64,000 nucleotides of DNA, taken from contig NC_133101.1 in assembly GCF_022965805.1 (NCBI RefSeq), forward strand, positions 6,898,569-6,962,568, written 5' to 3'. This document shows, one piece after another, positions 1 to 15,499 of the stretch. Source of the DNA: Primulina eburnea (Eukaryota > Streptophyta > Magnoliopsida > Lamiales > Gesneriaceae). Each line of letters begins with the position of its first letter. Position 1 is the stretch's first letter. Both the position numbers and the translations under genes were made by a program. The notes beneath the pieces were generated by a model. The model ran no database searches. It had not been told where the DNA came from and was given only the letters and a program-made list of their open reading frames with translations.

Positions 1-141
1 ACTTTGTAAAAAAAAAAATACATAATTATCTTTCTAAACATTTACCAACACTATTTCAAAGATTTAATTTAGGGAGTTGATAGTTGATTATGTAGTGCAC
101 ACACATATACATGTCTAGGCCATATTTTCGGTATATATATA

Positions 142-329
142 CAGTGGTGGAGCCAGGAATAAACTTCTACCCGAGCTAGAATTTTAAACTTTAAATCTTG
201 TAATATTTAAAATTGATCTACCCGAGCTAATATCAAATTAATTCAAAATTTATATATAAATTTTTTTAAACAAAAAATTAGATCACCCGGGCTAAAGCCC
301 GTATGTCATATATTGTGTCTCCGCCTCTG
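142..329. mobile_element. Small hAT-type MITE (188 bp)
   Basis: The ends are imperfect inverted repeats: the left end starts CAGTGGTGGAGCCAG and the right end, read in reverse complement, starts CAGAGGCGGAGACAC. The element is flanked by 8-bp near-identical repeats (tatatata at 134-141, tataaata at 330-337), as expected for hAT insertions, although the AT-rich flank makes this weaker than for other copies. The ends resemble the GGGCGGAGCCAG family at 20893 and 41454, but the interior differs. No coding capacity is visible. Confidence 0.55.
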
Positions 330-3346
<3,017 letters not shown>

Positions 3347-4581
3347 AATTTGATATATTGCTCACATTTGTCGCGAATTGTGCACACGAACATTTTGAAA
3401 GAATTTAATACAATACATTTTTCAAGACATAGAAAGATGCGTAAAAGGGCGACATTCCATAAGATATCGCCCGTGGTTGCTCACCTAATGGTGAACAAAC
3501 TAACGCGACTCTCTCTTGTATATGTATGTATGTAACATCAAATCTAAAATTGTCATGACAAAAATATGAGCTGATACATGTTCATAGATTATACTACATG
3601 ACTAGTCCTATAATTGTAAAAATATGATTTCCTTAAAAGGGATATATACACCAACACATTTGTAATAAACGCGATTTTATATGTAATATGTTATTCTCAA
3701 TAGAATAAATAATGTCATGACACTATTTTTTAAATTTGAAATTATGAGATGAGATTACGGGATGAAGGTCAAAACGAGAGGTCGACTCGAACCTGATCCT
3801 GACCAGCTTTTAACATAGTTGGCTATTTTTCATGTCAATTCGATCCGGTAATAAAATCAGGTGCACTAAAAGTGACCCGAACTCAATCAGCCAGATCCAT
3901 TTACATCTCTAGTAAAAATAAAATAACACATAAAAAATTATTAATTTTCAACTAAACCTAATGTTTTCAGATTTGATGGCATGTCTGGTGCTATATCATG
4001 TAAATAATTTTTAAATATTACGTCAGCATTATGATAAAAATATTATTTTTTTAAAAAAAAAACTAATTTATTGAATTAAAACTAAGTATATGACCCAAAC
4101 CCAAAAACTAAGTATCATGTCGAATTATGAGACAATTTGCAGTTTTCCTTGTTATCTCCAGGTTTCGAACGGGACATAGGATGAAATATATGAATTGATG
4201 TGGAGGCGTAGGCCCAGGTGAAATTTGTCGTTGGCTTTAAAATCTATATTATCTATCATTTTCATATGTTCACTTCGAAAAATAAATATATATTATTATC
4301 TGTTCGGTGTATGCAATTTAAATATAAATATAATTTTGTTTCAACTTTATGTTTTAAATTATTTTGTTTTGATTTGTAACATTTGCATGTGAATGTACTT
4401 TCTTAGAGAGCAAGTCACGTGACCAATTTTCTTCCTAACTAGTTGAGAAAATAAAGTTTAAACACGGATAAAATAGATTCAAGTAAATTACTTAAGAAAG
4501 AGTGAAAATAATTTAGAAATGAAAAAGGAGAACTGAGCTAACCTTCATTTTGATATTTCCAAAAAAAAAAAAATTTACATA

Positions 4582-4618
<37 letters not shown>

Positions 4619-5085
4619 TTTTAAAATAGAGAGAGAAAAAGTGAGATTAATTAGGTTGTAGGTGAACGCTTGATCAATGATTATGAGTTTGATTCTCTCT
4701 ACGTACCAACACTTTCTCGGACGAGCCAGTTGCACAGGCCGGGTCTGTCTGGTGCGGATGCGTTAATCACAACTACATGGTGTACATAGATGAAACGAGA
4801 TTTTAATCAACGTGAAGTAAATAGCAATCATGGGAATATATATAGCCGCATAGGTAAAGATACTATATTTTCTCTACTAAAATTATCATTTAAGTTTTTG
4901 CCCACGCCTTTTTTAAATCCTTCTTAGGCGCCTATTACCACTATAAAACACAATAATTTTCGCATCCAGCCCATACAAACAAGTAAGAACTAGAAAAATT
5001 CAGACAATTCAGAAGAATACCAATACTTTGGTTTACCTGTATTTCATTGTAATTCTTCTCTTGAATCCGGTTGAATCTTCAATTA
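3347..5085. other. Gene-free intergenic DNA with a (TA)n tract
   Basis: No conserved coding sequence was found. Apart from a short TA tract at 4585-4612 and the SINE-like stretch annotated separately, I see nothing that can be assigned. Confidence 0.45.
4640..4765 (+). mobile_element. Possible degraded tRNA-derived SINE
   Basis: A segment at 4685-4697 resembles a tRNA B-box (GTTTGATTCTC) and lies downstream of a loosely A-box-like stretch. It is followed by a non-tRNA body containing CAACACTTTCT and a GC-rich segment. A similar but more decayed sequence sits at about 27506-27600, with a B-box-like GTTTGATCAC followed by CAACACTTTCT. No poly-A or poly-T tail or target duplication was defined, so the class is tentative. 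Confidence 0.35.
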
Positions 5086-5428
5086 TGTTGGGGTGCAATA
5101 TATATCTTTGTCCGGAGAAGGATTGAATCCTGGTACTAGAGCTGATATACGGTTTTAAATATTTAAGTTGTGTTGTTACCACCAACTATAACTTTCGGTG
5201 TAACAATAAGGTTACTACAATTAATATCAGAGTCATTATCACATGTTCGATTATCATTTATTGCAATTATTGAGAGATAGATTATTGGAGTACAATAATT
5301 GTTTATGTAGGGAGAACGATCGAATCATGACGTTTGAGTTGTTATGTGGTTTAAAAGGTTTTAGTTGTACAGTTACCACCAGCTATAACTTTTGGTAAAA
5401 CGTAAACAAACACTTACTCAGTCTTGCA
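5086..5428 (+). mobile_element. Old TRIM-like miniature LTR retrotransposon
   Basis: This is a diverged relative of the intact TRIM at 14172-14521. A first LTR-like repeat (about 5086-5219, beginning TGTTGGGGTGCAATA and ending TACTACA) is followed by a decayed primer-binding site (TTAATATCAGAG). A short spacer and a second LTR-like repeat (about 5284-5428) come next. Both repeats share the order seen in the younger copy: GGTTTTAAAT or GGTTTAAAAG, TTGT, CACCA, CTATAACTTT. There is no coding region. The boundaries are approximate because of divergence. Confidence 0.6.
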
Positions 5429-5943
5429 AATTATTTATTAGATGACAAATTTTCCACACGTATAAGAAAAAACAGAGATTAGACCGAAGACGTCTGTTTT
5501 TATCAAATCCTTGGTCTCTAAATCCTGGCCTGATTTCTTGTAATATGTATAGGTGATATATATACTTTCACCAAATAGGAGACCTAGTATTAAGTAACTG
5601 TAATTAATAAGTAAATCTTGTCTATTCATTCAACAAGCTTATATTATCACATTTAAACTTTAGAAAAGTAGCTAGCTTTCAACACAGTCTATTTATGGCT
5701 ATTATACATCATACATGTATCTAATTTCATATATCTATCTTCATTAAATCCATCGTATAATAATGCATTATAATATCACACTAGAATTTTATCTTTTGAT
5801 CTCAGTCATAGCTATACTAAGATCGAATTATACAAAACCCCAAAAGGTCAATGGACCAAAAAAGTTATTTTTCCTTGATTTTAACTCCGATTATTGTAAA
5901 ACTCGATTCGAACTCTAAATGAGACAAAAATAATTTTTGTTTA

Positions 5944-5979
<36 letters not shown>

Positions 5980-7054
5980 TGTATCCATCTTCAAAAATTT
6001 CATGTGCATACACTATCAACGATATGGAAATTAACCAAAAGCTAGCAAAGGAATACAACTTCAAGAAGATTGATTTTTCGATATAATCCCGCGTTGAGAA
6101 AATATTTCGAGTATAAATAATTTGTGAATGAACTCCAAGGCAAGTTTGCTAACGCTTTGTTTTAAGAAATTTTTTCTCCATCACTTTAGTCAGATAGATA
6201 TGAAAAATTTCTCTCAGGATACAATGAAGATATTCTGTATTTGTAGGTGACTAAATCAAATCAGAAGCCAACACAAACAAAACTGAACTTCTTGATCTAA
6301 TGATGTCATATATATAGAAATGAAAATTCAATTCAGAACAGACGCGATTCTTCATCAAACATTGCACTCTTTCATGAAAACCCATCATGAAACAAGGTGT
6401 TGTTTCCAAAGAGTTGCCTTACAGGTCGATCCCCGTAATTTTCGCAAGGGTAAACATTATTCGTTATCAACAAACTAAATAATTATGAAAATTGTTCTAA
6501 CATCCTGAAAGATTCTTTTGTGGTCAAAGTTGTTAAAACATAAATAACATTATCGTTCGTTTATATTTCAATATTTGGCATTTTATGATAATAAATTTTT
6601 AATAAAATCTAGATCAAACTCGGTCGAATAGTTAATTATCTTGGAAAACCCTAAAAAAATCAATCCCGGACATTTCTTGTATTTTATAGATCGAATGCAA
6701 GAGACAAATATAAATCACAGTATATGTATGAAATGCATTGTTTGGTTGTAATGATGAAGTGCACACATGTGAACAGGTTGGTACGTACGTGAATATTTGT
6801 CAACAAGCAAGAATGGAAGAATGGCAACTTAATTATATATGTGCAGGAACTCTTATGCTCTGATTATATTAAGTTTGTATTTTTGTATGTATATACGTAC
6901 TTATAACATCTCGTGATTAATCTCACTCGACATATTTCAGGATTTATGAAAGTTTATTGTCACTTGTTGTATGTTCTGTAATAATAGCCATTTGAATCCA
7001 AAATTTGCCAGTTCTCTTGATGATGCAGCAGATGGGTCGGCAACCTTGTGCGCG

Positions 7055-7139
<85 letters not shown>

Positions 7140-7411
7140 GATATTCTAAATGATTTATAATTAAGCTAGAACGGACTTCTATGTATCACGGACTTGGGTT
7201 AATTATTTTGATAAAACGAGAAGGGATATGAATTGATTGCTTCAAAAATCCATCGCGCAATTGTGTTTAAGTTGGTATAGCTCCAATTTTAGAGCTGTCT
7301 GCGAGAAATAATACTGGGAGATAAGTGTTATGCAGCGTAAAATACCATGTGTATGGTATACATGCACCTTTTAAATTTATTTGACAATATTGCTACATCC
7401 ATGGGAGCATA
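5429..7411. other. Gene-free intergenic DNA with (TA)n tracts
   Basis: TA tracts lie at 5947-5976 and 7056-7134. The only sizeable reading frame (5438-5629, minus) has no recognisable domain. No gene or paired transposon ends were identified. Confidence 0.45.
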
Positions 7412-9157
7412 TGTCACGTCCCAGTTAGGAGTGTCAAAATGCGACACGACCTAACATGAAAAAAATCAGGTTCGGGTTGGGGTTGTTGGGGTTGGGGTTG
7501 GGTTCGGGATGGGTGGATTCGGGTTAGTGTCATGTTAGGCGTGTTTCGGGTTGGGTCGGGTTGACCCGCGAACTGTTTTTTTGAAAATATTACTTATATT
7601 TTTATATATTGTATGTTTGAACAAAATTTATTGTATATTTATATGATAAATTTTCATCATATAATATTTATTTTGCATATTTTTATTTTTTTAACAATTT
7701 TTTATTTGATTTAGTAAATATATTTTTAATTTTCTACGATTAAATTTTCAAATTTAAATCAAAAATTTTGTTATTATGTGTTTAAATTAAAATATTACTA
7801 TTATTTTTATTTTTTGAATTTTTTTCATTAATTTTTTAAAAAAATTTAAAAAAAATTAAAAAAATTCGGGTTAGGCGGGTTAGACAGGTTGAGTCGGGTT
7901 ATACGGGTTCGGGTTGAAAAAAAATAAACAAAATTTCGCGGGTTGACTCGAAACCCGACCCAACCCACCCGATTGACACCCTTAGCCTCAGTGACGGGTT
8001 TAGTCGACACCGACGTTGACTCAAATTTACACTCGAAAACAACAAGTCTTAGAAGTACAAAATTCATAAACCAGTCTTAATTTTTATTCATAATACTAAA
8101 TAATTCATTGTCTGATACAAACTCAAATACTAATGTTTACAACGAAAATGTAAAACCAAACAAAACAACGTCTTAACAGATACAACAGAAACATAACTTA
8201 GAATATAAAAACAACAATCTTCTTCACCAGCCCCAAAACTGATTCTGCTCTTTTTCTTCTAACAATTCTTCCTCGTTCTTATCTGAGATGGGTTTGGTGG
8301 GTGAGTGATATGGTTGTCACTCAGTAAGCGGGGGCGAGAATAACTCCCAGTTTTCAAAATCATTTTCCATAGAAACAATAATACAAACAATATACCGAAA
8401 ACTTTTATTTTTAGAACATGAATCAATATTCAGGAATCAGTATTCAAAAATAAGTATTCAGAACAAGAATCAAAACTTAAAATTTAGATGTCAGTCCCCT
8501 ATATGTTCTCTCTCCTATAAGGGGTGAGGCCACTAATCAGTAATCAGAATTCAGTAATGTTCAAAATATATATTCCTACCATTAGTTCACTAGGTTTCAG
8601 TGCTTCAAAAATCAGATTTTGAAATCAGAAATACATATACTTTGCTTCAAAACAGAATCATTAAATTGGTTTCAAGATATTTATACATAAGCCCACTTAC
8701 TGTAATTTGCTATAAAGTTTCGGTTGAATTCTTGAATTTGCTTGTTCTTGCTACTGGTTTCTACTGCTCGAAACTAGGTACTCTCTTAGCTCGAATTTCA
8801 AGTGATTACTCAAGATTTGTATAACATCATTTCAGAAATTTGAGGTTGCTATTTATAGGTAAAATTCTGACTGTTAGCCTCCCAATTAATTGTCATAATC
8901 TGCTACGATGTGCCATTAACAATCTTTATTCCATGTTAAATACTTCAGTTACAAGTTATAAGCAGAATCAGTAGCTGTCTGCTGGAATCTCCCGCTACTG
9001 AACTCTTCTGCTGCTGGATTCTATCTGCTGGAAAATATCAGCTTCTGAAATATTATTTGCTGCTGGAATTTTAGCTGCTGCTGGAACTTTTGCATTGCTG
9101 CTGAATATTGTAGCTGCTGCAAAATGTTAACTACTGCTGGAAGTTCGGGTTCTCACA
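7412..9157 (+). mobile_element. Solo LTR of a retrotransposon, with nested hAT MITE
   Basis: The segment begins TGTCACGTCCC and ends GGTTCTCACA, the TG...CA boundaries and terminal motifs common in plant Ty3/gypsy LTRs. It is flanked by near-matching 5-bp repeats (gcata at 7407-7411, gcatc at 9158-9162). No polyprotein or primer-binding site follows, so it looks like a solo LTR left by LTR-LTR recombination. A 559-bp MITE (7426-7984) is inserted 14 bp inside the left end, which makes the MITE the younger event. The region 8960-9145 holds an imperfect CTGCTGGAA-type repeat. The superfamily assignment is inferred from the termini only. Confidence 0.6.
7426..7984. mobile_element. hAT MITE family 1, copy 1
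   Basis: A non-autonomous element with subterminal CGGGTTGGGT-type repeats and termini TAGGAGTGTCAA and TTGACACCCTTA. The 8-bp flanks (gtcccagt at 7418-7425, gcctcagt at 7985-7992) match at 6 of 8 positions, so this copy is older than the two below. The interior is an AT-rich spacer. The family has two further copies in the window, at 23363-23959 and 36598-37149. Confidence 0.8.
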
Positions 9158-10159
9158 GCATCTATCTATGAGTTACTTCTGGACTCCTAGTGCCGGTGGA
9201 TCAATGTAATGGGTCAAACTGTGACGAGAACATCGCGTTCATAGAAGGGGTGATTGTGATGTTCCTATCCCACATGTTGAATTAGAAAATAAAATAAAAT
9301 TTAAATTGGTTTATAATGAGACATATATAAACTTATAATAACTTTGCCAAAACATTTTTGGTAAAATGGAGTTTTTAAGGTGTAGAATGACGTTGATACT
9401 TGATTATAACATTTGAATTTCTTAATCACTCTATTGATCCTATCAAATATTTTACATTTTTTATGATCATCTATATTAAGTATTTGGGGAATTGACGGAT
9501 ACAAAATAATATTTGGATGAGATCATTATTTAGTCGTGTATACGGAGGCCTAGACCCGGGGGCATGACATGTTGTATGTATAAATAATGAATAACATATA
9601 AATTTATATGTAATATATAGATTAATATTTTACAACCCAAATTAATTAAGATAAAGAATTTTTTTTACTAAAAACGTACATTTAAAGTAAATTTAAAAAT
9701 GGATAAGTTTAAATCATTTTGAAAAAATTAATCACTTATATTTTAGCTATTAAAACAGCATTGTTAGTTAAGGGGGGGTTTTTTTCTGAAAAAAATAGAT
9801 ACGGATTATTTTGGATAGAGCAGAAAATTTTCTAATTATTTTGGATAAGAGTAGAAAAATATTCACCACTATGGATGTCTTACTTATGGTTAGCAATATA
9901 TATAGTATTAGATTATATTCAGTATCGATATAATGTAAGTATTAATTTTTAATTGTATTTATATTAATGTGACATGCAAGATCAACTTCTCTTTTATGTA
10001 ATGTTCAGTATTCTAAGAAAAGCGGTAAACGGTACTAGATAGCCGGTCAACTATCTCCATATTTATCAAATAATTTTCTATATCGTATTCAAACTCAAAA
10101 TAAATGATATATTCTTCATCTTTATCCGATACAAAATTGTCAAACAATCTTTTTTTAAA

Positions 10160-10221
<62 letters not shown>
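9158..10221. other. Gene-free AT-rich intergenic DNA
   Basis: No coding exon was found. A minus-strand frame at 9301-9504 has no recognisable domain, and the frame at 10013-10222 is largely a translated TA tract (10165-10219). Confidence 0.45.
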
Positions 10222-10373
10222 TGCATACCTACCGTGCACACCTATGTGATCACCGATGAGGTGTCACTCACCCATTGGATGCGCAATTTTTCTATATTTC
10301 ATCACATCCAATTGGTGGGTGACACCTCATCGGTACACACATAGGTGTGTAGGTAGGTATGCAGGATATAAAA
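10222..10373. repeat. Near-perfect inverted repeat (hairpin, about 150 bp)
   Basis: The left arm runs from GCATACCTACC through CACACCTATGTG and GATGAGGTGTCAC to CATTGGATG. The right arm contains its reverse complement (CATCCAATTGGTGG, GTGACACCTCATC, CACATAGGTGTG, GGTAGGTATGC) after a spacer of roughly 30 bp. It abuts a (TA)n tract on the left. It could be a small foldback MITE inserted at TA or a hairpin small-RNA source; the sequence does not decide between these. Confidence 0.75.
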
Positions 10374-11135
10374 ACTTATATATATATTAAATTAGGCGAC
10401 GACTAAGCAGCCTAGGTGGTCAAATTTTTTAACAACGCCCAAAAACATCATGTTCTTAAAAATGGGTCCACCGTCTAACACCTAGGCACCCCCACCTAAG
10501 AGATTTTTGTCGTCCACCGCCGAGGCGCCGCCCGCCCACTGGTAATGTTTATTTAATATTCATCTAGCTGAGCGAGGGTGAAGAAATGTGACTACCATTA
10601 TTATATTCCTCAATAATTTTATATATATGTTGGTGTTTTGTCCCCTAATATTAATGGCTATAATTTATTGTAAGAATCCTTACATGCACGTGCAAGATAA
10701 TTAGTCCCAAACTGAGTTTGTATATATGCTAGTTTATCGTCTCTCGAGGTGATAGCTCATAAAATTAATTAGGAACATAAAATACACATTTCAACCTTTT
10801 TTCATAAAGGAACACACTTAATAATCAGTAATAAAAATTGAAATTTATGTGGTGGATTTCGCATCATTGCAATTTTGGTCATGAAATTGGGTTTTTAGCC
10901 TTGTTTTATTTATTTATTTATTTATTTATTTTAATAAATTTAGTCATTTTTTATTAGGAGTAATGATGTAACTATACACCTAAACATCATCTGAAAATAA
11001 GCCGGAAAAAGACTAAAATTGCAATAAACCAAACCTAAGAAAAATAACATTTCTGGTTATCGTTGAAAACAAATTGCGAAAAACTAACCTTACGATATAT
11101 ACCTACTCGATACAGATCGTATATATATATTACAA
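10374..11135. other. Gene-free intergenic DNA
   Basis: A GC-rich patch at about 10385-10545 contains repeated CCTAGG and GGCGCC-type words and resembles a degraded repeat, but its ends could not be defined. The rest is AT-rich and shows nothing assignable. Confidence 0.4.
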
Positions 11136-11315
11136 GGCAAAAACTTATGTGAGACGGTCTCACAGGTCGTATTTTGTGAGACGGGTCTTTTATTTGGGTC
11201 ATCCATGAAAAATATTACTTTTTATGCTAAGAGTATTACTTTTTATTGTGAATATCGGTAGGATTGACTCATCTCACAGATAAGATTCGTGATACCGTCT
11301 CACAAGAGACCTACC
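11136..11315. mobile_element. GTGAGACGGTCTCAC MITE, copy A
   Basis: A member of a short palindromic family. GTGAGACGGTCTCAC lies near the left end and a diverged inverted form near the right. The interior contains TCTTTTATTTGGGTCATCC and the repeated word TATTACTTTTTAT. Relatives occur at 22641, 28048, 55026 and 62594, with a fragment at 63554. Exact termini are uncertain in this copy. Confidence 0.75.
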
Positions 11316-12151
11316 CACAATACAATGAGTGTCTTTAATTATTTATTTTAAGCATATGATATTTTTCCACATGTGTAATATAAAAAGTTGAGTAAAACTA
11401 AATTTTCCAATGATTTTGGGCACTGTTTAATTCGTAAGATAACATATTAAAATAATGTATTCGAAGAGGATCATAAATTGAGAGATAAAGATAATAAATT
11501 GATATATAACCAAACACTTTATTAGAAATAGTATGATTTTAATTTTTTTATTTCTAAAAATTTGTATCTTCAAATCCGATATCCATTTCCACTTTTGTAT
11601 CAGATTTCTTCTCAAACATTATATTTTATTTCCGTTTTGAATATCATTTTTTAAAATTTGTTCTATTTGTAGTAAAAAGATTAAATATTATTTATGTCGT
11701 CCCTCTTCGGAGGGGTGTTCATTTAATGCAAATCTCTTATCAAAGTTTAAATTTATTTTTTATTTTTTTTTCGAAACTATAAATATTATGTAGTAAATGC
11801 AAATGGGCAAACAAGGATTAGAAGGTATTAGGGATCGTTTACAGAGTTATGACAGAGGAGGAGTGGCACGTGTAGAAAGAGAGTGGAAGAAGACAAAAAT
11901 GACGGCTGTTAGAAGAGGGAGCTCCAAATTCCCCGTGAGGGGTGTTTGGATCCTTCCAAAATTCCCAAAATTATTAAGAAAAAAACACATCCATATTTGA
12001 TGATTCCCCTTCACTTTTCTCGATAATATTTTTTTATACAAAAAAACAAACAATAATTTCATATACATTGTTTCCACTCCCCAATCCAAGCCATGATCAC
12101 GAGCTTGTTTTTTTCATCTTGAATTGATTAGTCATATACGATTTTAATTAT

Positions 12152-12222
<71 letters not shown>

Positions 12223-12407
12223 AAAAAAATTATCTTGAAAATCTTGAGATTTTCAGTTTATGTTATATGAAATTTTAAAATATATTAAAACGTTAAACAG
12301 ATTTAGTGACACGTGATTAACATTTATTTAATGTAGCAAAGTAAATTAATCACATTGAATACATCAAAAGATTTGAAAAGTCGACTAAACATATATCATT
12401 CGCCTTT
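11316..12407. other. Gene-free intergenic DNA with a compound microsatellite
   Basis: The tract at 12152-12219 is (AC)n followed by (AT)n. Overlapping frames near 11797-12089 on both strands give no recognisable protein. I see no gene here. Confidence 0.45.
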
Positions 12408-12880
12408 CAACATTTTGGCGGAATCTGCAATCTTAAGATGACCATATTAAAAAAATGCTAGCAAATTTTAAGTTAAGGCAAGAGAGATTTCTACATCGTA
12501 AGGCGAATTTGCCCCACATTTGGTACTCACGATATATGATAATCGTCACCCAAGATACAACGAATTTCAACTTGTGATGGTAGCACTATAAATACAAGTT
12601 TAATAACCATGAAATGATATGAATTCTCTCTTGTCTAGAAGAAAAAGACACTCAATATGAATGCAAATATGCAGGAAAATCTGATGATCAAATTTGTTTT
12701 TTTCTCAAAAGTGTTTTCATGTTGTCTTTGATCATGTACATATGATATCAATCATTAGAGACATGTTGTTTCATCTAAGAGATGTCCCTTCATTCAAAAA
12801 ATTGATTGAAAATAATCAAAGAAACTATTTGGATGTAGGGTATCATGAAAACTCGCAACATTTACCAATTTGCGCACGCC
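12408..12880. repeat. Dispersed repeat, copy 1 (partner at 15500)
   Basis: A roughly 500-bp stretch matches 15500-16054 in the same orientation. Shared landmarks in order are GGCGG, TGGTACTCACGA, CTATAAATACAAG or its relative, CCATGAAATGATAT, CTTGTCTAGAAGAA and ATCATTAGAGACATGTTGTTT. Indels and substitutions are scattered throughout. The stretch includes a TATA-like CTATAAATA. It could be a transposon fragment or an old local duplication; no domain is encoded. Confidence 0.65.
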
Positions 12881-14171
12881 AGGTGCCTAGGAGTGAATTT
12901 ACGGGCGTCTAGAAGCCTCCCTCTAGCTTTTGGCTTTGAACATTGGTAGAATACTATCAGATTTACTATGCCACGAAGTGAATACGATGTCTTGAACTTC
13001 TTGGCAGTTTGTGTAAAACCAGACATCAGTAGCTATACAATAAATTTCTTATTATTATTATTATTATTATTATTATGGTTGTGTCCGCTTTGACCATAGA
13101 ACACATCTTGATTTCATAAATGTTTCTTTCAGCAGTCCGTTCTCACGCTGACATATGTAACTTTCCTTTAAAAGTATTCTACTGTACTCCACTTTTTACA
13201 GGTAAAGAAAATCATTAAAACTACAATACTTAACATCACTACTATACATTAGTAGGTTACAACACTCATCGTCATAGGAATGAGAAACGAATAATTCCTG
13301 AGTGTTCGTTCAAGTTCTCATAATTTTGTTGTTCCATTGAACCAGGATCTTGAGTTGTCCAATCAACGAGGTTGGTTTACCACTATGAAAATTTTATTTT
13401 GTAAGTTTTAAGTTCATTCCTCTTGACAGGCTACATATTTGATCTTCGTACAAGGCTTTATACAACGTGATCGTTAAATTATTTTATGATTTCACTCAAT
13501 CGAAATGATAACATTGGAGATTAAGTTTAGCATGGTATTGTGTATTTGACGTACAAGTCAAGACTTACCATCATTCATTTAATTTTGTGTCATATTTTAA
13601 TATGATATTTTTAACTTAAATACGACAACCCGGGACTTCGAATTATTTATAGGACTTTATGACATTTTTGAAGTTACACAAACTTTGAAATGTATAGAGT
13701 CCTATCCAATTTGAATTTTAAGTGATAAAACATTAAATCCAAATCAATGAATTAATTTCTCGAAAACTTGGATTTACAAGTGATTGTTTAAAGAATTCAA
13801 AATAGCTCTCTAATATAATTACAAAATTCGAATTTTAAGCGCATAACTTGAAAAATCCAAATTCAAGAGTTTATATCTTATAAATTTTGTATTTTAAGTG
13901 TGAAAACTTAAAAATTTGCATGTAGAATTAATTATTTTTTTTTAAAAAAAAAGAGAGAAATGAGAATGATGTAATTCAATTATACCCAATATCAAAGACT
14001 TTCCCCCACGTATTTAAGTAAGCATAACTTTATCAAATTCTAAGCAATAATAACTTATACATCCAAATTAAATATTTTATATCTTTCTATGTTTTGAATT
14101 AATCGTTTTTCTTAAAGAATTCAAATCAAGTACATTATTATAAAATTTGACAACATTATATTTTTCAAGTC
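12881..14171. other. Gene-free intergenic DNA
   Basis: Contains an (ATT)n microsatellite at 13049-13076 and many AATTC/AAATTT-type repeats between 13700 and 13950. Nothing coding is recognisable. Confidence 0.4.
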
Positions 14172-14521
14172 TGTTGGGTGTAATAATCGTCTCTGCTTGG
14201 TAGAGCGATCGAACCGTGGTGCTTGAGCTGCTGTGTGGTTTAAAAGATTTGAGTTGCACCATTACTACTAGTTATAGCTTTTGGTAAAGCGGCAAGCGCT
14301 CGGTCCTACAATTGGTATCAGAGCCAAGGTCATGGGTTCGATTCTCATTGATTGCAAGGAGTGCAATTATTAGGAGGGAGATTGTTGGGTGCAATAATGG
14401 TCCCTACTTAGTAGAGCGATCGAATCGTGGTGCTTGAGCTGCTGTGTGGTTTAAAAGATTTGAGTTGCACTATTATTACTAGCTATAGCTTTTGGTAAAG
14501 CGGCAAGCGCTCGGTCCTACA
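14172..14521 (+). mobile_element. TRIM: miniature LTR retrotransposon with two LTRs
   Basis: Two 139-bp direct repeats (14172-14310 and 14383-14521) both begin TGTTGGGTG and end GGTCCTACA. Just inside the left LTR is TGGTATCAGAGCCA (from 14313), the classic primer-binding site complementary to initiator tRNA-Met. A purine tract (AGGAGGGAGAT) directly precedes the right LTR. The internal region is only 72 bp with no coding capacity, which defines a terminal-repeat retrotransposon in miniature. The flanking 5-bp sequences (aagtc and aattc) match at 4 of 5. Movement would need proteins from an autonomous element. Confidence 0.92.
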
Positions 14522-15499
14522 AATTCTATCACTTCACTTATAGTTGAATTTGTATTGAAACTTCCAAGTTTTCAAATTTTAAGCATTTTAACTTAGAAGT
14601 CTAAATTAAATATTTATATATCTTAAAAATTTAGATTTAAGCATGTTTCTTTACAAAATTTAAAATTTAGAATCTCGAATTTCAATAAAAAAATTGAATT
14701 TTAAGCATAAAAGCTTATAAAACTTAATTCAAGATTTAAATATTAAAAATTCAAAAGTTTTAATCATACACATCTTACAAAATTCAATTGGAACCAAACA
14801 ATAGAGAATACAACAACTTGTCAAATGTATATAATTGCAATATCATTTTTATGTCAATTAGAAGCCACTAAAGCTTCATTTTTCATTTCAAAAGATATAC
14901 ATCCCATACATGTACGGTCATAAATGAATATGATGAAATATTATTTTCCCCTATTTAAGGAGCCATAAAACTTTCTAGTAGATGGATTGAGACCATTTAT
15001 GATTCAACGCATATCTTATTTAATGCTGTAAAATTTTAGACATATGATTGATTATTTTTTTCAATCCATAGTCTAAATTTAAGAACTCGAGTTTCATTCC
15101 AATTTTTTTGTTTCTTTAGTGTCAAGAATCTTCTTACACTCAATACACAAAGCATTGAATTAATGAGGCAGAAACTACTTGAATGGACTTACTTATATTC
15201 ATGTGTTTAACATAATCCTCGTGGTTCACAATTTTCAATCTTTGCTTATTGTAGAGAAAAACTAACATATTCCTAGTTTTTCAATCAAAAAATTTGAAAG
15301 AACGTCATATTTAAGGACTATAACAAGAAGAAACAATGAAAATTTTCAAAACCTAGTATTGGAAATTCAGATATTCACAAGTCGTGAAACTACATAATTT
15401 GAAGTCGTTCGTGGTCATACATCTTCAAAGTTGTAAACCAAAGAAAAAAAATCCAAAGAATAGAAAATATGTCTTAAGATTGTTGGTGTGGATTCTCCA
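14522..15499. other. Gene-free AT-rich intergenic DNA
   Basis: A low-complexity stretch in which words such as CAAAATTC and TTTTAAGC recur, the same texture as 13700-13950. No gene or element ends were found. Confidence 0.4.

Noticed and set aside
14313..14345. Possible tRNA fragment (TGGTATCAGAGCCA, then GGTTCGATTCTC)
   Set aside because: It lies directly after an LTR and is a retrotransposon primer-binding site; no cloverleaf can be formed.
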